Of a stretch of 64,000 bases of DNA, positions 1-12,600 are shown in pieces (the first letter of the stretch is position 1; every line of letters begins with the position of its first letter). Source of the stretch: Theobroma cacao (Eukaryota; Streptophyta; Magnoliopsida; Malvales; Malvaceae); contig NC_030851.1 of assembly GCF_000208745.1 (NCBI RefSeq), forward strand, positions 32,119,834-32,183,833, in the 5' to 3' direction. The notes beneath the pieces were generated by a model that was not told the origin of the DNA, made no database searches, and saw only the letters and a list, made by a program, of their open reading frames with translations. The position numbers and the translations under genes are program-made.

Positions 1-413
1 AATTTTAAATTAAATTTTATTATTTGTGTTTTTATTAATTTAATTATTAGTAATTATATGAAATATATAGGAGAAATATAATTGTCTATGGATACGAGTA
101 CGAATTCAGGTTCAGATAATTGGGTACCCATGAATAGCATTTTAATAATTGTTTTACATAATCGGGTTTTTAAATGGGTTAGAGTAATTATAGGATAATG
201 GGGATGTATTATGGTTAGGGTAGTAATTTTAAAAAATATTCAGATAGTTAATAGGGTTTAGGTACTTTATTTCTTATAGGGTTAGGGTTCGTATATCTCA
301 AAATTAACGAGTACCTTACCCGTTGACAACCCTAATCTTACATTTTTATATTAGACCTCTATCATGTTTGAAGAGTTCTTGAAAATTTTCTTATTTTGCT
401 TCTAGCATGCAAG
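1..413. other. Flanking AT-rich sequence, no gene seen
   Basis: Non-coding, AT-rich sequence to the left of the CACTA insertion. I see no open frame of useful length and no recognisable repeat boundary. Short phrases resemble degenerate transposon sequence common in plant intergenic DNA, but I cannot assign a family. Confidence 0.5.
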
Positions 414-430
414 AGTCACTACTAGAAAAT
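414..430 (+). repeat. CACTA left target duplication and terminal inverted repeat
   Basis: Target duplication AGT (414-416) followed by the terminal repeat CACTACTAGAAAAT (417-430). CACTACTAGAAA is a typical plant CACTA end. Confidence 0.92.
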
Positions 431-740
431 AAGGTATTACCAACGAAATATATTCCATTGGTAAAAATTCGTTAGTACATACCAATGTCTTACCAACGGA
501 AAGGAGGTCAAAATAGCATCAATTGATTACCGACCAAATTTACCAACGAACGTACTTCAATCAGTAACGCGTGGGCTGCAATTATATTTGGGAGGTAGAA
601 AAAATACCGATTGAACACTTTGGTCGAGAATGACCATATATTCCATCAATAACACTATGATTATAACAACGGAATTACCAACGAAATTTCAGTTGTTGTA
701 CTCATAGTTCATTTTGCAGAGTTCGTCGATGAAATTTTTG
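431..740. repeat. CACTA left subterminal repeat cluster
   Basis: Repeated short motifs of the type ACCAACGAAAT/ATTCGTTGGT and GTCGATGAAATTT occur on both strands just inside the left end. In CACTA elements such clusters are where the TNPA-like protein binds; that role here is inferred. Confidence 0.75.
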
Positions 741-2236
741 TCAGTATAAAGGTTTAGGGTTATCGATGAAAAATCAGTAGTTCTAAATAAAATGCTTAAG
801 GTTTTCTTTTCAAGCATTTCTCATTTCCCCCTTCTCTTCCCCCAGATTCGCCTCTCTACCAACCACCCCCAGCCTTCCCTCTCCAACGTCGATAGACAGT
901 TGCCTCCCCTGATCAAACACTCTCCATTGTATACCCAAGTTCTATCAAACTCTCTCAAGTCAACAACCCCGGCCCACACTTTTCTCTCACGATCGAGAAC
1001 CTCCCCTGTTCACTCATGCAATAAATGTGTAGCGGGGCCAACCACCCCTACTCCTCTCCCCCCTTGAATCTTGTGCTAGCTGACTACCCTCCCCCCCCCC
1101 CCCCCGTCTAGAGTTAAATTCGGTGCTGACTACCCCCACCTCTCCTTGCCAACTGCCCCTTCCCCCGCCGAGACAGGTAAGGTAATTTATTTTTTAATCC
1201 TTCAAATGTATTTTATTAATCATATTGTTAATTTTACCATTTATTGTTTGGATTAGGTATGTTGTCATTTTTATTGTTGTGTGAAACTAGTTAAGCATAT
1301 AAGTTGAATGGATCAAAGTTGCTTGTTAATTGATTGTAGAGTGTGGGGGATTGCGTTGCGGAATTGAGTTGAGGATTTTTTATTTGTGCTTGTTTATTGA
1401 TTATAAGTTGTTGCTTGATTATTGAGTTTGGTTGCTATATGGAAGTAGAAAGCTGTTGATTTGTTTTTTTGGATTGTGGTGGTTGATTTTTAATTTCATT
1501 ATAAATTTCATGTACTATATAGATATAATTTTTATTGATTTACAAGAACAAAAATTAGATATATATATATATATAGGTGTATAAATTATATGTAATGAAA
1601 CTTTGAAAATTTAAAAACAATAATAATGATAAATTATTTTGATGTACTATATATATATATGTATATACAAAATTTACTACATGATGCACAATACAAACAA
1701 ATCGCTAAATAAAATATATATGTAATAGCATATATATAATGATAAATTTGATGTAATTTTTATGCATAATTTATAATGATTTACAATAACAAAAATTACA
1801 TATATGTATATAACTTATATAATGATAAATTTGAAAATTTTACAAAAAAAATAATAATGATAAATTTAATGTACTATATATACAAAATTTCTTATTGTTG
1901 TACAATAACAGCAATTATGAATGGAAAAAATATTAATAAAAAAATTTGATGTAATATATATGCATAATTTTTAATGATTTAGAAGAACATGGATTATATT
2001 TAGGGTTATAAATTATATATAATTTAAAATTTTTTTAAAAAATATTAACTATAAATTTGATGTACTATATATGCATAGTTTTTATTGATTTACAGTAACA
2101 AAAATTATATATATGTATATATATAATGAATGTGACTAAATTCTTTTAATTAGATTAATAATTCTAGTAATTAATTAATAATTAATTTTTATTATCTCAT
2201 AACAGACGACATCATATGTCCGTTACATTTTTCAGA

Positions 2237-5200
2237 ATGGAACGAGATCAAAGTTAGATATATTCCCAAGTGAATTCAAGTGGATTTCTTAGGACAGAAT
2301 TTGTGAATGGCATTAAAGAATTTATTTCATTTGCCTTTGATCAACCTAGATATATAAGTGGGAATAAGATTAGATACCCTTGCTCCCGGTGCATGAATAG
2401 CAAGTTCATAACTACTGATATAGTTCAAAAGCATTTATTTCGTAAAGGTTTTACTGGTGCATACACAATATGGGATTCACATGGTGAATCATTCCATGTC
2501 GGACAATCATCAAGGCATTTTGTTCATGATCATGTCAAGGAAGTAATGTATAGTGCTAGAGTAGAAAAATCCATATGTTGAAATGGTTATGGATGCTTTA
2601 CATCCAAATTTTCAATTCAATGTTGAGAATGAAAATGAAAGGGATATTCATGAAGATCCTAATCTGAACACTACAACATTCTTTTCATTATTAAATGATG
2701 TTGATTCAGCCTTGTGGTCTGAATGCACCAAGCACACTAAACTATTAGCTATGTCCCAATTATTAAATGTAAAGTCAAAGTTTAACATGAGTGAGACATG
2801 CTTTAATCATGTGATGCATCTAGGGAATGAGGTGTTGCCATCAAATAAAGCATTACCAAAGAACTTCTATAGAATGAAGACACAATTGAAGGAACTTGGG
2901 TTTAGTTATCTGAAAATTCATTCATGTAAGAATAATTGCATGTTGTTTTATAACAAATCTTTTGAGTTGTCTTATTGTTCATGCTGTGGTCATCCTCGAT
3001 ATAAACCGAATAATTCAAAAGGAGAAAGGGTGAAGAAAATTTCGTATAAGATTCTGTAATACTTTCCACTTATTCCTAGATTATAGAGACTTTATATGTT
3101 TGAAAAAAAGCAAAACACATGACATGGCATGCTACACACCACTCCAATGATGGAGTGCTTAGACATCTTGTTGATGGTGAGGCTTGGAAACACTTTAATC
3201 AAATTCATCCATCTTTTACAATAAAGCCTTGCATCGTTAAAATCAATTTATGTTCTAATGGTTTCAATTCATTTGGTGTGGCAACCAAACCATTCTCTAT
3301 TTGGCTGGTAATGCTAACTGTTTATAACTTACCTCCGTGGATGTGCTGAAGCAACCATACATCTTTTTAAATATGGTCATCCCCGGGAGTAGAAGTCCTA
3401 GACAATATATAGATGTTTTCCTGCAACCTTTGATAGACAAGTTAAAAGTTATGTGGGACAAAGGTGTTGTCACATGGAGCAGTACTTTACGATGCCTTTG
3501 CGAAACAAAATTTTATTCTACGAGCAATACTCTTATGGACCATTAATGACTTCCCTGCATATGGTATGTTATATAGGTGGAGCACTCATGGATGTTTATC
3601 ATGTCCATATTGCATGGAATGTGGGAAGATTTTCATCTTGCAATATGGGAAAAAGCCTTGATTCTTTGATTGTCATCAATAATTCTTGTTAATGGATCAT
3701 CCATTTCATCACCAAAAAAATAAATTTAAAAAACATGTTGAAAGAGATTCTCCAATTCCTCGTTTATCCGGTGCTGAGATTTTGGAAAAACTGGATGCAA
3801 TTCCTAATATCACATATGGAATAAAGGTTGGTAACCATAAGCTATCAGGTTTTGGGCAAACCCATGAAGAAAAGTATTTTTTGGGAGTTACCATATTGGA
3901 GTACAAATCTCATTCGTCATAACTTCGATGTGATGCATATTGAGCGTAATGTCATTGATAATATATTCAACACGATAATGGATGTTCCGAGGAAGACGAA
4001 AAACAATATAAAGGCTCAGCAAGATTTAGAGTTGTGTTGTAGGCAACCAAAATTGAATTTAATTACGCACAATGGGAAACTTATATAAACGAAAGCCTCT
4101 TACACTTTGACTAAGGAGCAAAAAAAAGCTAAGTGTTTATGGGTGAAACAGTTACGACTACTAGATGGTTTTGCCTCTAATATTGCGAATTGTGTGAATG
4201 AGCAAAAGTGCAAATTTTATGAGATGAAAAGTCATGATTGTCACGTTTTCATGTAGTGTTTGCTTCCAATTGCATTCCAATAAATGGTTCCTCATGCTAT
4301 TTGGAGTGCAATTGTTGAGATCTCATATTTCTTTTATAACATCTATGTAACTAAATTGCGACTTGATCATATCAATGCATGGGAAGGGAAAATTATGGAA
4401 ACCATATGCAAATTGGAGAAGATTTTTCCCTTTAGGTTTTTTAACTTAATGGAACATTTGTTGATCCACTTGGCATATGAAGCTAGGGTTAGAGGACCGA
4501 TCCATTATCAATGGATGTATCCTTATGAAAGGTATTGGGAACCATACATGTAATTTACTTATTATTTTATGGTTAATATGAGATTCTAACAATCACGTTG
4601 ATCTTCAGGTTCTTGTATCATCTGAAAAAAAAAATTCATAATCAAGCATTTGTGGAAAGATCCATTTGTGAAGCATATTTCATTGAGGAAATACCAATGT
4701 TTTGCTCGATGTACTTCAAACCTACCATCTCAACAAGAATGAATTAAGTCCCACGAAATGATGATGGTGGAGACTTTGATGCATCCGGTCGTCTTTCGGT
4801 TTTCACCCATCCCAGCTGACTTTTAAGTTCATTTGAGAAACTGCAATACCTAGAGGAGGATGAGTTCTATGTTGCATAACTATATGCACTTATGAATTGC
4901 CAAGAAATATTACCATACATTGAGTAAGTTTAAGTCAATTTCAAGTTTAGAAAATTACGTAAAGTTAATGATATTAATTCATTATATGTTCCTCCTATGT
5001 CTAGGATGTCCGATAAGGTGGTGATAAAAGAACGATATGGTATTTTCGATAAGTAATTAGAGAAAATCTGTGATGCAATCTTTTGAAATTGGTTTAAACA
5101 ATATGTAAGTTATCATTCATCAATCTAAATGTAAATGTTAAAATAACACTTGAAATAATTATATGGCATGTCACTTTCTCGTAAGTGGCCCAAAATGCGA

Positions 5201-5940
5201 ATCAAATTGATTCTCATTTGGTCAACATGCCGCACGATCCTAGTCATATAGCAATGTGTTACAAAGATTACTATGTGAATGGATACAAGTTCCATACATT
5301 GGAACTTGAAGAAAATTGTTTAACAATGAATAATGGTGTCTACATCAAAGGAAGTTGCTATAATGATTACGATCATGACTTTTACGGTCTATTGGTCGAT
5401 ATCGTCAAGTTAGAACACTTTGGTGTAAACAATTGAGTAGTTCTAGTCAAATGTCATTGGTTTGATATCGAAAAAAGTCTCAGAATTAATCCTGTTCATA
5501 GGTTGAATGAAATTAGACACAATTTAATTAATGAGCCTTTTGTTTTAGCTTAACAAGCTACTTAAGTTTACTACAGTCCATACCCATCAAACAAAAAAGA
5601 TCGACATGATTAGTGGGCTGTGTTCAAAATGAAGGCTCGAAGTCAATTTGATATTCTGAATAATGAAATGGTGTATCAAGAAAATGAAGACAATCCCAAT
5701 ACATAATTTGATGATCCTTCAAATGACCTTGACAACAATACAATTCTTGTTAGTAGTGAATATGAAAAGATTAATATGTTTGTTGAGGTCGAACATAGTG
5801 AAGATGATGATGACGATGAAGGAGTTAAAAGACAACAAGAAGAGATAGAGATGGATGTAGAAAAAGACGATGATAATGAAAGCGATGATCCTGAAGATGA
5901 GAGCGATGAAAATGAGTTTGCATGTTCAGATGATGATTAA
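2237..5940 (+). pseudogene. Tnp2/TNPD-type CACTA transposase, broken
   Basis: Would encode the DDE-type transposase that cuts CACTA ends. The domain order is still visible. A transposase-associated N-terminal domain runs from the ATG at 2237 to about 2580, with the CSRC motif. The tnp2 catalytic family region covers about 2680-4090 and includes MTWHATHHSNDGV, NLPPWMC, LLWTINDFPA and RHNFDVMHIERNV. A DUF4218 domain lies at 4284-4553 (RFFNLMEHLLIHL) and a DUF4216 domain at 5185-5436 (FHTLELEENCLTMNNGV), followed by an acidic tail ending SDDD at 5937. The frame is interrupted repeatedly: TAG at codon 7 (2255-2257), a stop near 2579, and shifts near 3060, 3350, 3550, 3920 and throughout 4090-4280. 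Some breaks near 4560-5180 may be introns. No functional protein can be made. Family assignment is firm. Confidence 0.92.
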
Positions 5941-6152
5941 GGGTTGATGTTTATATATATATTTAGATCATGCAAAGATGTTGACATGATGTACTTTTTT
6001 ATGCTAATTTATTTATATATGTCATTTTGTTTCGACATCAACCATTATTAAAATCTTTCTAATGATCGTGGAATTACATTTATTGATAGTACTTAATGTT
6101 AACGATTATGCATACATTTATTGTTAGTTCATAATAATGGTTCGTAGATAAT

Positions 6153-7975
6153 GTGATGATAGATTTTTGCATAGTCATGGTTAAATATAAAACTACTGCT
6201 CGCTATCGAGCACGATTGAGTGGCGTAGGCAAATTCGCTACGCAACCTCTGATTCCACCTCCTCAATCTTCACCACTTGCTATGCGACCGCCTATGCCAC
6301 CTCAATTATCGATACCATCAATGTCCACTCCTATGTCCATACCAACGGCTACTCCATTTAATTCAGAGGAAACACCACCAACTCTAACTATTGCCATAGG
6401 TGCATCAAACTCTATATCCCAGTCTAGGGTTCGATGGCCTAATGTAGGCTTACCCACTCCTACCAATTTGGACTAACGAAAACTTTTGCATCTTGTGGAA
6501 AAGAGGTAATTTACAGTTATTAGCTTATTTCATTATATGTAGTAATTTCATTAATGTGTTTTAATAAAAATGTATTAATTTTGTAGTACTTTTGCAAAGA
6601 TTAGTGTGACTCCAATCATCATGAGAATAATCAAAAGTCACTTCAATTGGCCCTAGTCGACATGGAGGTTGATTCCTACAATTGTGAAAGATGCCATGTG
6701 GCGTAAATTTGAGGTACCATATTGTTATTGTATATTTACCCAGGTTTCCTTTAACAATATTGATACAAATATTCATAACTTATGTAAGAGTCTTTTATGT
6801 GGGCTAATGCTGATACTTCGAAGGTTTGCAACATATGAGAGATCTGTTAGTAGACGAGAATGAGAAAGGCAAGAAAGACACGAGCACTCGCCATGATCTC
6901 CTCTTGACTAAAAGGAAAGTGCACCCTTGAATCACTTCAGAGGTTTGGGACCAACTAGTCTATAATGTTTGGGCCATGCCCAAGTGGCAACGTTGATCCG
7001 TGAAGGCCTAGCAAAACCACTTGATAAAGAAAGACGGTAGCATAGCAAAGTACACAAGAGGTTCTTTACTTTTTGATTTACATCAGAAGAAAATGGTATG
7101 TGTTCTTAACTCGTAAAATCAATAACGTGAGAATTTTGATGTTGTCGTTGTGTTGTTGACGACTATGAAGCAAAGCCATGTATATGTTTTAATGATACGT
7201 TTTTTTTTCTTCTGAGTGTGTTATGTATTGTGGTTGTTCTACGATTTTAAAACATGTTGTCATTGCCTTGTTGAAGATTGCGAAAACATGCATATTAGTG
7301 ATCATGGGTTTTTTTTTATTGTGATTGCAGTCCGAGATGCTACAAAGATTGGTGACATTTTCTGAGGTTTTCAAACATACTCACAAGCGATAGAAAAGTA
7401 GCGGAGAGTTTGTCGACAACAAGTTGAAGATTGTTAGTGTAACTAATAGAAATAAGTCAATTTATTTTAACTATATTATTGAATATGAGTATATGTTCCT
7501 TAACAATTTCATTAATATATAATGTCATTTTCTTTTCTATTTGTAGGAATTATATACATCTGCTATATTGCAGTAGTACAGTGATGATCCATCATCCCAA
7601 CTGAAGTTGGATTCAGTAGCATGGTCTGAGGCAATTGGAAGACCGCAAACCACTCGAACCCAAGTCTATAAGTTTAGCACCAGGATGCAACCTGCTTCAC
7701 TATTTGCTCCAGCTGCAACATTTAAGTCTACTTGTGGTCTAATGCCTTATGTTGCTACTGCATGAGTTTCATCATCTGAACTAGAAGGCTGTCAAGAAAT
7801 AAAGACCGATGTGAAGGAGTTGAAGACTAACATGTCCAATATTAAGTCCATCATGAAGGTTATCCTTGAGAGGCTTCCAAATCCAATTGGTGAGACTTCA
7901 TCATCACAGCAGTCTCATCCTCAATCACAACAGCAATCTCCCCTTCCACATGATTTGGCCAATAGACAATCGTAA
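6153..7975 (+). pseudogene. TNPA-like (Transposase_24 type) CACTA protein, broken
   Basis: Second gene of the CACTA element, downstream of the transposase on the same strand. The first exon (about 6153-6476) gives a Pro/Ser-rich N-terminus. Later pieces match the plant En/Spm Transposase_24 pattern: a VWAMPKWQ-like segment near 6950-7000, a YTRGSLLF-like segment near 7045-7075, a short stretch ending FKHTH near 7330-7380 followed by EFVDNK, and WSEAIGRPQTTRTQVY near 7620-7670. The C-terminal part (7790-7975) is Gln/Ser-rich and would form a coiled coil. Stops and frameshifts break it at several points; intron positions are uncertain. In known elements this protein binds subterminal repeats and helps the transposase; here it is a remnant. 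Confidence 0.78.
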
Positions 7976-8189
7976 TTCCTTTTCATTGTGCTATAGATTT
8001 TTTATATTAATTTTTTTCATAGACTTTGAACATTTCTTTTTTAATTTTGAAAATATTTGGTGTGTTTTGTTCATTATATAATACATTTGGAGTAATTTTT
8101 CAAACAAAATTATTATTTTAAATATATTAATATTATTATATTATTCAATACAAAAAATATAAAATATTAAAAATATATATATAATTAAT

Positions 8190-8640
8190 TATTATCGACG
8201 AAATTCTTTCAATATCGACATATTTATTTTTTTTACTGATGAAATTTGCTTTATTATCGACGAAATAGTACCCATTATCGACAGAACAAGTCAAAAATTT
8301 TAGTTGCTAATTTCGTTGGGAATTCAGTAGGAAATCCGTCGATAAAATACCAACACATTATTTACCGCTAAATCCATCAGTATATTATCGACAAATGTAC
8401 CAACAATAAATTTTTTGATTGGTATGTTTCTCGACGAAAATTACTGATGGATTTTTTACATCACCGATGAATTTTTCAGTCGACAGATCAAATTTTTTAT
8501 CAACGAAAATACCGACGAAACTTTTCGTCTGTGATATTTCAGACAAAATTTTAAAATACCGACAACGGTATTGTTGACTGACGAACGGCAAATTTTTCCG
8601 TCGATAATTGATATTACCAACGGAAAAATCCGTCTATAAA
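8190..8640. repeat. CACTA right subterminal repeat cluster
   Basis: Dense array of TATCGACGAAAT, ACCGACGAAA and ACCAACGGAAAAATC-like motifs in both orientations. It mirrors the left cluster and runs up to the right terminal repeat. Confidence 0.78.
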
Positions 8641-8645
8641 ACTGG

Positions 8646-8662
8646 ATTTTTTAGCAATGAGT
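8646..8662 (-). repeat. CACTA right terminal inverted repeat and target duplication
   Basis: ATTTTTTAGCAATG (8646-8659) matches the reverse complement of the left end at 11 of 14 bases. It is followed by the second AGT copy (8660-8662). The outermost bases have drifted, which by itself would reduce mobility. Confidence 0.88.
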
Positions 8663-9520
8663 ATTATTGCTTGAATGATCCGGGTCGACAAGATTACAAG
8701 AGACTAATTAATGTCAGCAAGCTTGTGTTAGATTATAAATTTGAAGCAACAATTACATGTTCCCTTACTGAGAAGTGAGAAAAGAGGCAAATCACTTTCC
8801 TCTTTCTCTTTTGAAGGACTAAAGGAGCCTCCCAACCACCCATGTGTGTATATGTATCTATCCATTAAACATGTTATTGATGTTGGGATAGTACCCTATA
8901 ATTATAAAAGGTGTTCTCCTTTAATAATTCACTTCTTTTCAAGATGAAACATGCTATATATCTAAGGAATGAAAATAAAGAATGTAATCAATTTGGCCTA
9001 ATGCCATGGAATTAACACATCACTTATAATTATATACTTTTTTTTTGGCAATTTAGTTTTCCAAAATAGGCTTTTAAGTGCCGCCACCAAGGAAGTGAAT
9101 CACAAGTACAGTCAATGATCTAGGGAGGCTCTGTTTCATAGTTTTCTGTTTTTTCCCTGTTTCAAAATGTCCTTTCAAAGGTTGGAAGCAAGATTCTTAT
9201 TCACCTACGCATATGTAGATGTACCTTTATTCTTCAAGAATAACAACTACAAAGTCGAGAAAAAGATCAGTTATCCAAAGAAAATAGTAACAGTAATGCA
9301 ATACTCATTCTCAAGCTCTGTCGTCATTAACTTGGTCAATACAAAAATGGGAGAAAACATTCTATTATGCTTCGGAAGAAAGAAACAACTTCTTGCGCTA
9401 ACCCAACTCTTTAACTCAACATTTTCTTTTTTGAGTTCAGAAGGGGAGTTTTTTTTTCCTTTCGTCTTTCACGGAGGAAATTAAAGACAAAGTGGACCAA
9501 GATATGAGCCGTCCACTGTT
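8663..9520. other. Intergenic, no supported gene
   Basis: Sequence between the CACTA element and the 3' end of the carbonic anhydrase gene. A 105-codon open frame at 9167-9484 (plus) has no recognisable domain and sits where the 3' flank of the minus-strand gene should be; I treat it as chance. Confidence 0.5.
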
Positions 9521-9526
9521 TTTATT
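9521..9526 (-). terminator. Candidate poly(A) signal of the carbonic anhydrase gene
   Basis: AATAAA on the minus strand, about 95 nt after the stop codon. The spacing suits a plant 3' UTR; no transcript evidence is available. Confidence 0.5.
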
Positions 9527-9620
9527 CTCTGGGAATGGTATTCATAAGGAAATATACAAGCAGCACGCGAGGAAAGCAATCAAGATGAGCTTTTACTTTA
9601 ATGGGAAAACTGCAAATTGC

Positions 9621-12600
9621 TCATACAGCTAAAGTGGGTGTAATGTTGAAGTCGAGATTCCAGAGATCAAACTTTCCATCCACAAAATCATAATGTGCGC
9701 CCTTCAAAACAAGGCTTTTCTTCACCACAGCCTCTCTCACAAATGGATATGTCAACAGGTTGCCCAGAGATACATTCACAGCTTCCTGCATTAATTTAAG
9801 AACACAAACATTATCAAGAATATCAAACGTTAAAGGAAAAATAAACGATCTGCTCATTATTGTTTAAGAGTGCCAAAAAAATGTTATGATAGTAGACATG
9901 TGAGTTACCTTCTCGCAGTTGGTGCATTGCTCCGAGAAACTTAGCTCATTACATTCTGATTTCACCTTAGTCTTTGCGGGTGCACAGATGCTAACCCATT
10001 GTTCAATGAAATCACTGCAAAGTTCAAAAGTCAAACATAAATGAAAATGAAATATAAATCTTCATTTGTCTTAAATCTGTTTAGGCATCCTTCTATAGAA
10101 GAAGGAGAGAAAGGGGCCCAAAAATCAGGCCTAAAACTTAAAGTCCATGGCCCTGTTACAAGAAAACTGTTGATCCATATTTAGAGACAAAGGTCCTAAA
10201 CATCTTCTGTTAATGAAATTAGAGAAGACAGGGCATTAAAAGCTATAGAGAAGCAGCCATTTAAATAAGTCTACATATATGAATATATAAACCCCATAAC
10301 GTCTTGCATTGGCAGGATATATTAGACCTGATTGGTAAAGGAATGATGTGGAATCCACATTTTTACATTGGTATGTTCCCGATTCCAAAAGCAAGATGAA
10401 AGTTCAAAGTTCAAAAGTTGTTCCCCCTGGCTTTATTCGCCTTTATAGATGCCTCCATGAATGTGGTACCTCGCACTTATCAACTTATATAGTAGTTACT
10501 GATAATTCACGATAAAGAGTATACTGGAATATCACATGGGAACTATTGAGATTCTGAGACTGAAAGGTCAAAAATACTAAAATACCTTTTGATTATTTTA
10601 ATCTGTTCCTTAATATAAAGTATATGCTGCACTTGCAAGATTTAAGCAGAGTTTTAAATATGTGCTTTGCTTTAATGCCACAAAGATAAAAGTCTGACCT
10701 AGCAGTGGTCCCATCATCTGGGATAGACATGAGCCCTTTGATACCTCCACAGCAGCTGTGTCCAATAACCACAATATTCTCCACCTGCACACCAAACATT
10801 CTCTTTTACACATCCAATTCCAAGAGGGGAAATATAAGAAAGCTACTTTAACGTTGAAAGAAAAGCAGAAGAGCTGCTCACACCACTTAACAAAGTATAT
10901 ACAAACATATATATACTGAATTCACCATTCATTATTGCACTGTTCCATATTTCAATCCGTTTATAATTAATTAATTAATTAATTCAAAAGTTGAACCGAT
11001 ACATCAGCAATTACTACACCGATTATTGAAGCCAGCAATTGATGCAAATTCAAGGTGATTGATATATAGAAAGCACAAGGAATCAGTGCATCTCTTTGAA
11101 GTTGGTCGGTAAGCACTTAATACTTCATAGAGAGTTAGAGCATGCCTAGTGACTAGAAGTCACGTTGCCCCCACCAAAGAGTCAACATCCACTAAACATT
11201 ATCCATGCTCTATCATTAAAAAAAGGGAAATAGCAAATCGTGCTTATAAAGTCAAATTATAGTACTATGTTCACCTTCAGATGCAGGACTGCATATTCAA
11301 TGGCCGCACCAACTCCGGAGTATTTTGTCTGCGGTAAATAAAGCAAATCAAGTTAATATAAAATACATTAGAAATATCAATAGTAAACTGGTGAAAATAT
11401 TAAGATTCATATCAACTGGAGGACGGCTTGAAACGCCAAACCCCGTGAAGAATAAATAATGTAACGGAGGCGAACCTTGTCATACGGTGGAACCATGTTG
11501 GCAATGTTTCGGACCATAAAAGCCTCCCCTGGTTGGAAATCCAGGATGTGAGAGGGGCAGACTCGAGAGTCGGAGCAAGCAAATACCAAAAACTGTACAA
11601 AAACGATTTGCTTACAGGGGAAACAAATATGAGTTTTAGCTTACTATGCTCGCCATTCATATTGCATAGCAGTAATGACTGTTGAAAGAATAAAAGATTC
11701 ATGGATAAAAATATTGCCCAACTCCTTGAATCCACCCATAACTTTCACTCATAATTTTAGCACCCAAAATGACAACAAAACAAGTCGTAAAAGCAACTGC
11801 TAATTCACTTTTGTCAAACTCTTTATCTGAAAAAAGAGACAGCCACTATCTTTCTAACAGTAGCACGGAAAAATAAATCAACCGGTTGACTATTCATTCC
11901 TCCCCACCCCAGTCCCCACTCCCCCACCATTCAAAAGGTGTGCAAACTTAGGCCATACACGTACCATTTCGTCAAATAAAGCCCGCAATCATAAATGCCA
12001 AAAAAGTCAGTTTTTAGTGGAGTATATTCTCGGTTCAAATTTATTGCGTTGTACTCGAAAATGAAACAATTCCATTAACAAATACAATTCTCTGGTAAAT
12101 ATCTGGCAGTTGCCACATTCAACTAATTAGCTTAATTTTCACCGTCTAAAGTAAGTCCAAATCTTGTCTGAACAGGTTGGTCAATATTTTTACCAGTTCA
12201 GTAATTCATATACTGCAAATATCCAAAATAAGAAACAAAAAAAAAGGGACTCCTAACAGACACAAAAAAGAGGTCGACCGTGCGTGATAATAATAGCAGG
12301 ACGAACCTTGGGGCTTTGGCCTTTGGCAAGCTCACCGTACAGATCAGGATTTTTCCTGAAAAAAAAAAAAAAAAAAAGAGGGCAAGACAATTCCAATTAA
12401 GCTAATAATTAAAAAATAGATATTTATAGCCAGCCAATTTCCCATATCAACCATACTGTTTGCCTTGTCTGCAACTGCCAATTCATTTGCTGTCACCTAT
12501 TCCAAATCCACTTTCTTTTTAATTTAAAATAGTAACAACAATTCAATTTTTAATATCTTTCAGAAAGCCATTAATGACGCTTCGTCGAATTGGAAAGACA

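Larger units (their letters stand above)
417..8659 (+). mobile_element. CACTA (En/Spm) DNA transposon, complete but degenerate
   Basis: An 8.24 kb class II element. The left end reads CACTACTAGAAAAT (417-430). The right end (8646-8659) is its reverse complement at 11 of 14 positions, with the final CACTA-type end changed. A perfect 3-bp target duplication, AGT, lies at 414-416 and 8660-8662, as expected for this superfamily. Both subterminal regions carry many short copies of ACCAACGAA/ACCGACGAA-type motifs in both orientations, the usual binding sites of TNPA-like proteins. Inside are remains of the two standard genes, a tnp2/TNPD-type transposase and a TNPA-like protein, both broken by stops and frameshifts. 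The element is therefore structurally whole but cannot make its own transposase. Boundaries and class are well supported. Confidence 0.93.

Noticed and set aside
792..1067. 91-codon open frame rich in Pro, Ser and Thr
   Set aside because: Lies inside the CACTA element before its transposase, in a C-rich low-complexity stretch with a poly(C) run just after; no domain and no similarity to CACTA proteins.
9167..9484. 105-codon open frame on the plus strand
   Set aside because: No recognisable domain, and it lies in the 3' flank of the minus-strand carbonic anhydrase gene; length is reachable by chance.
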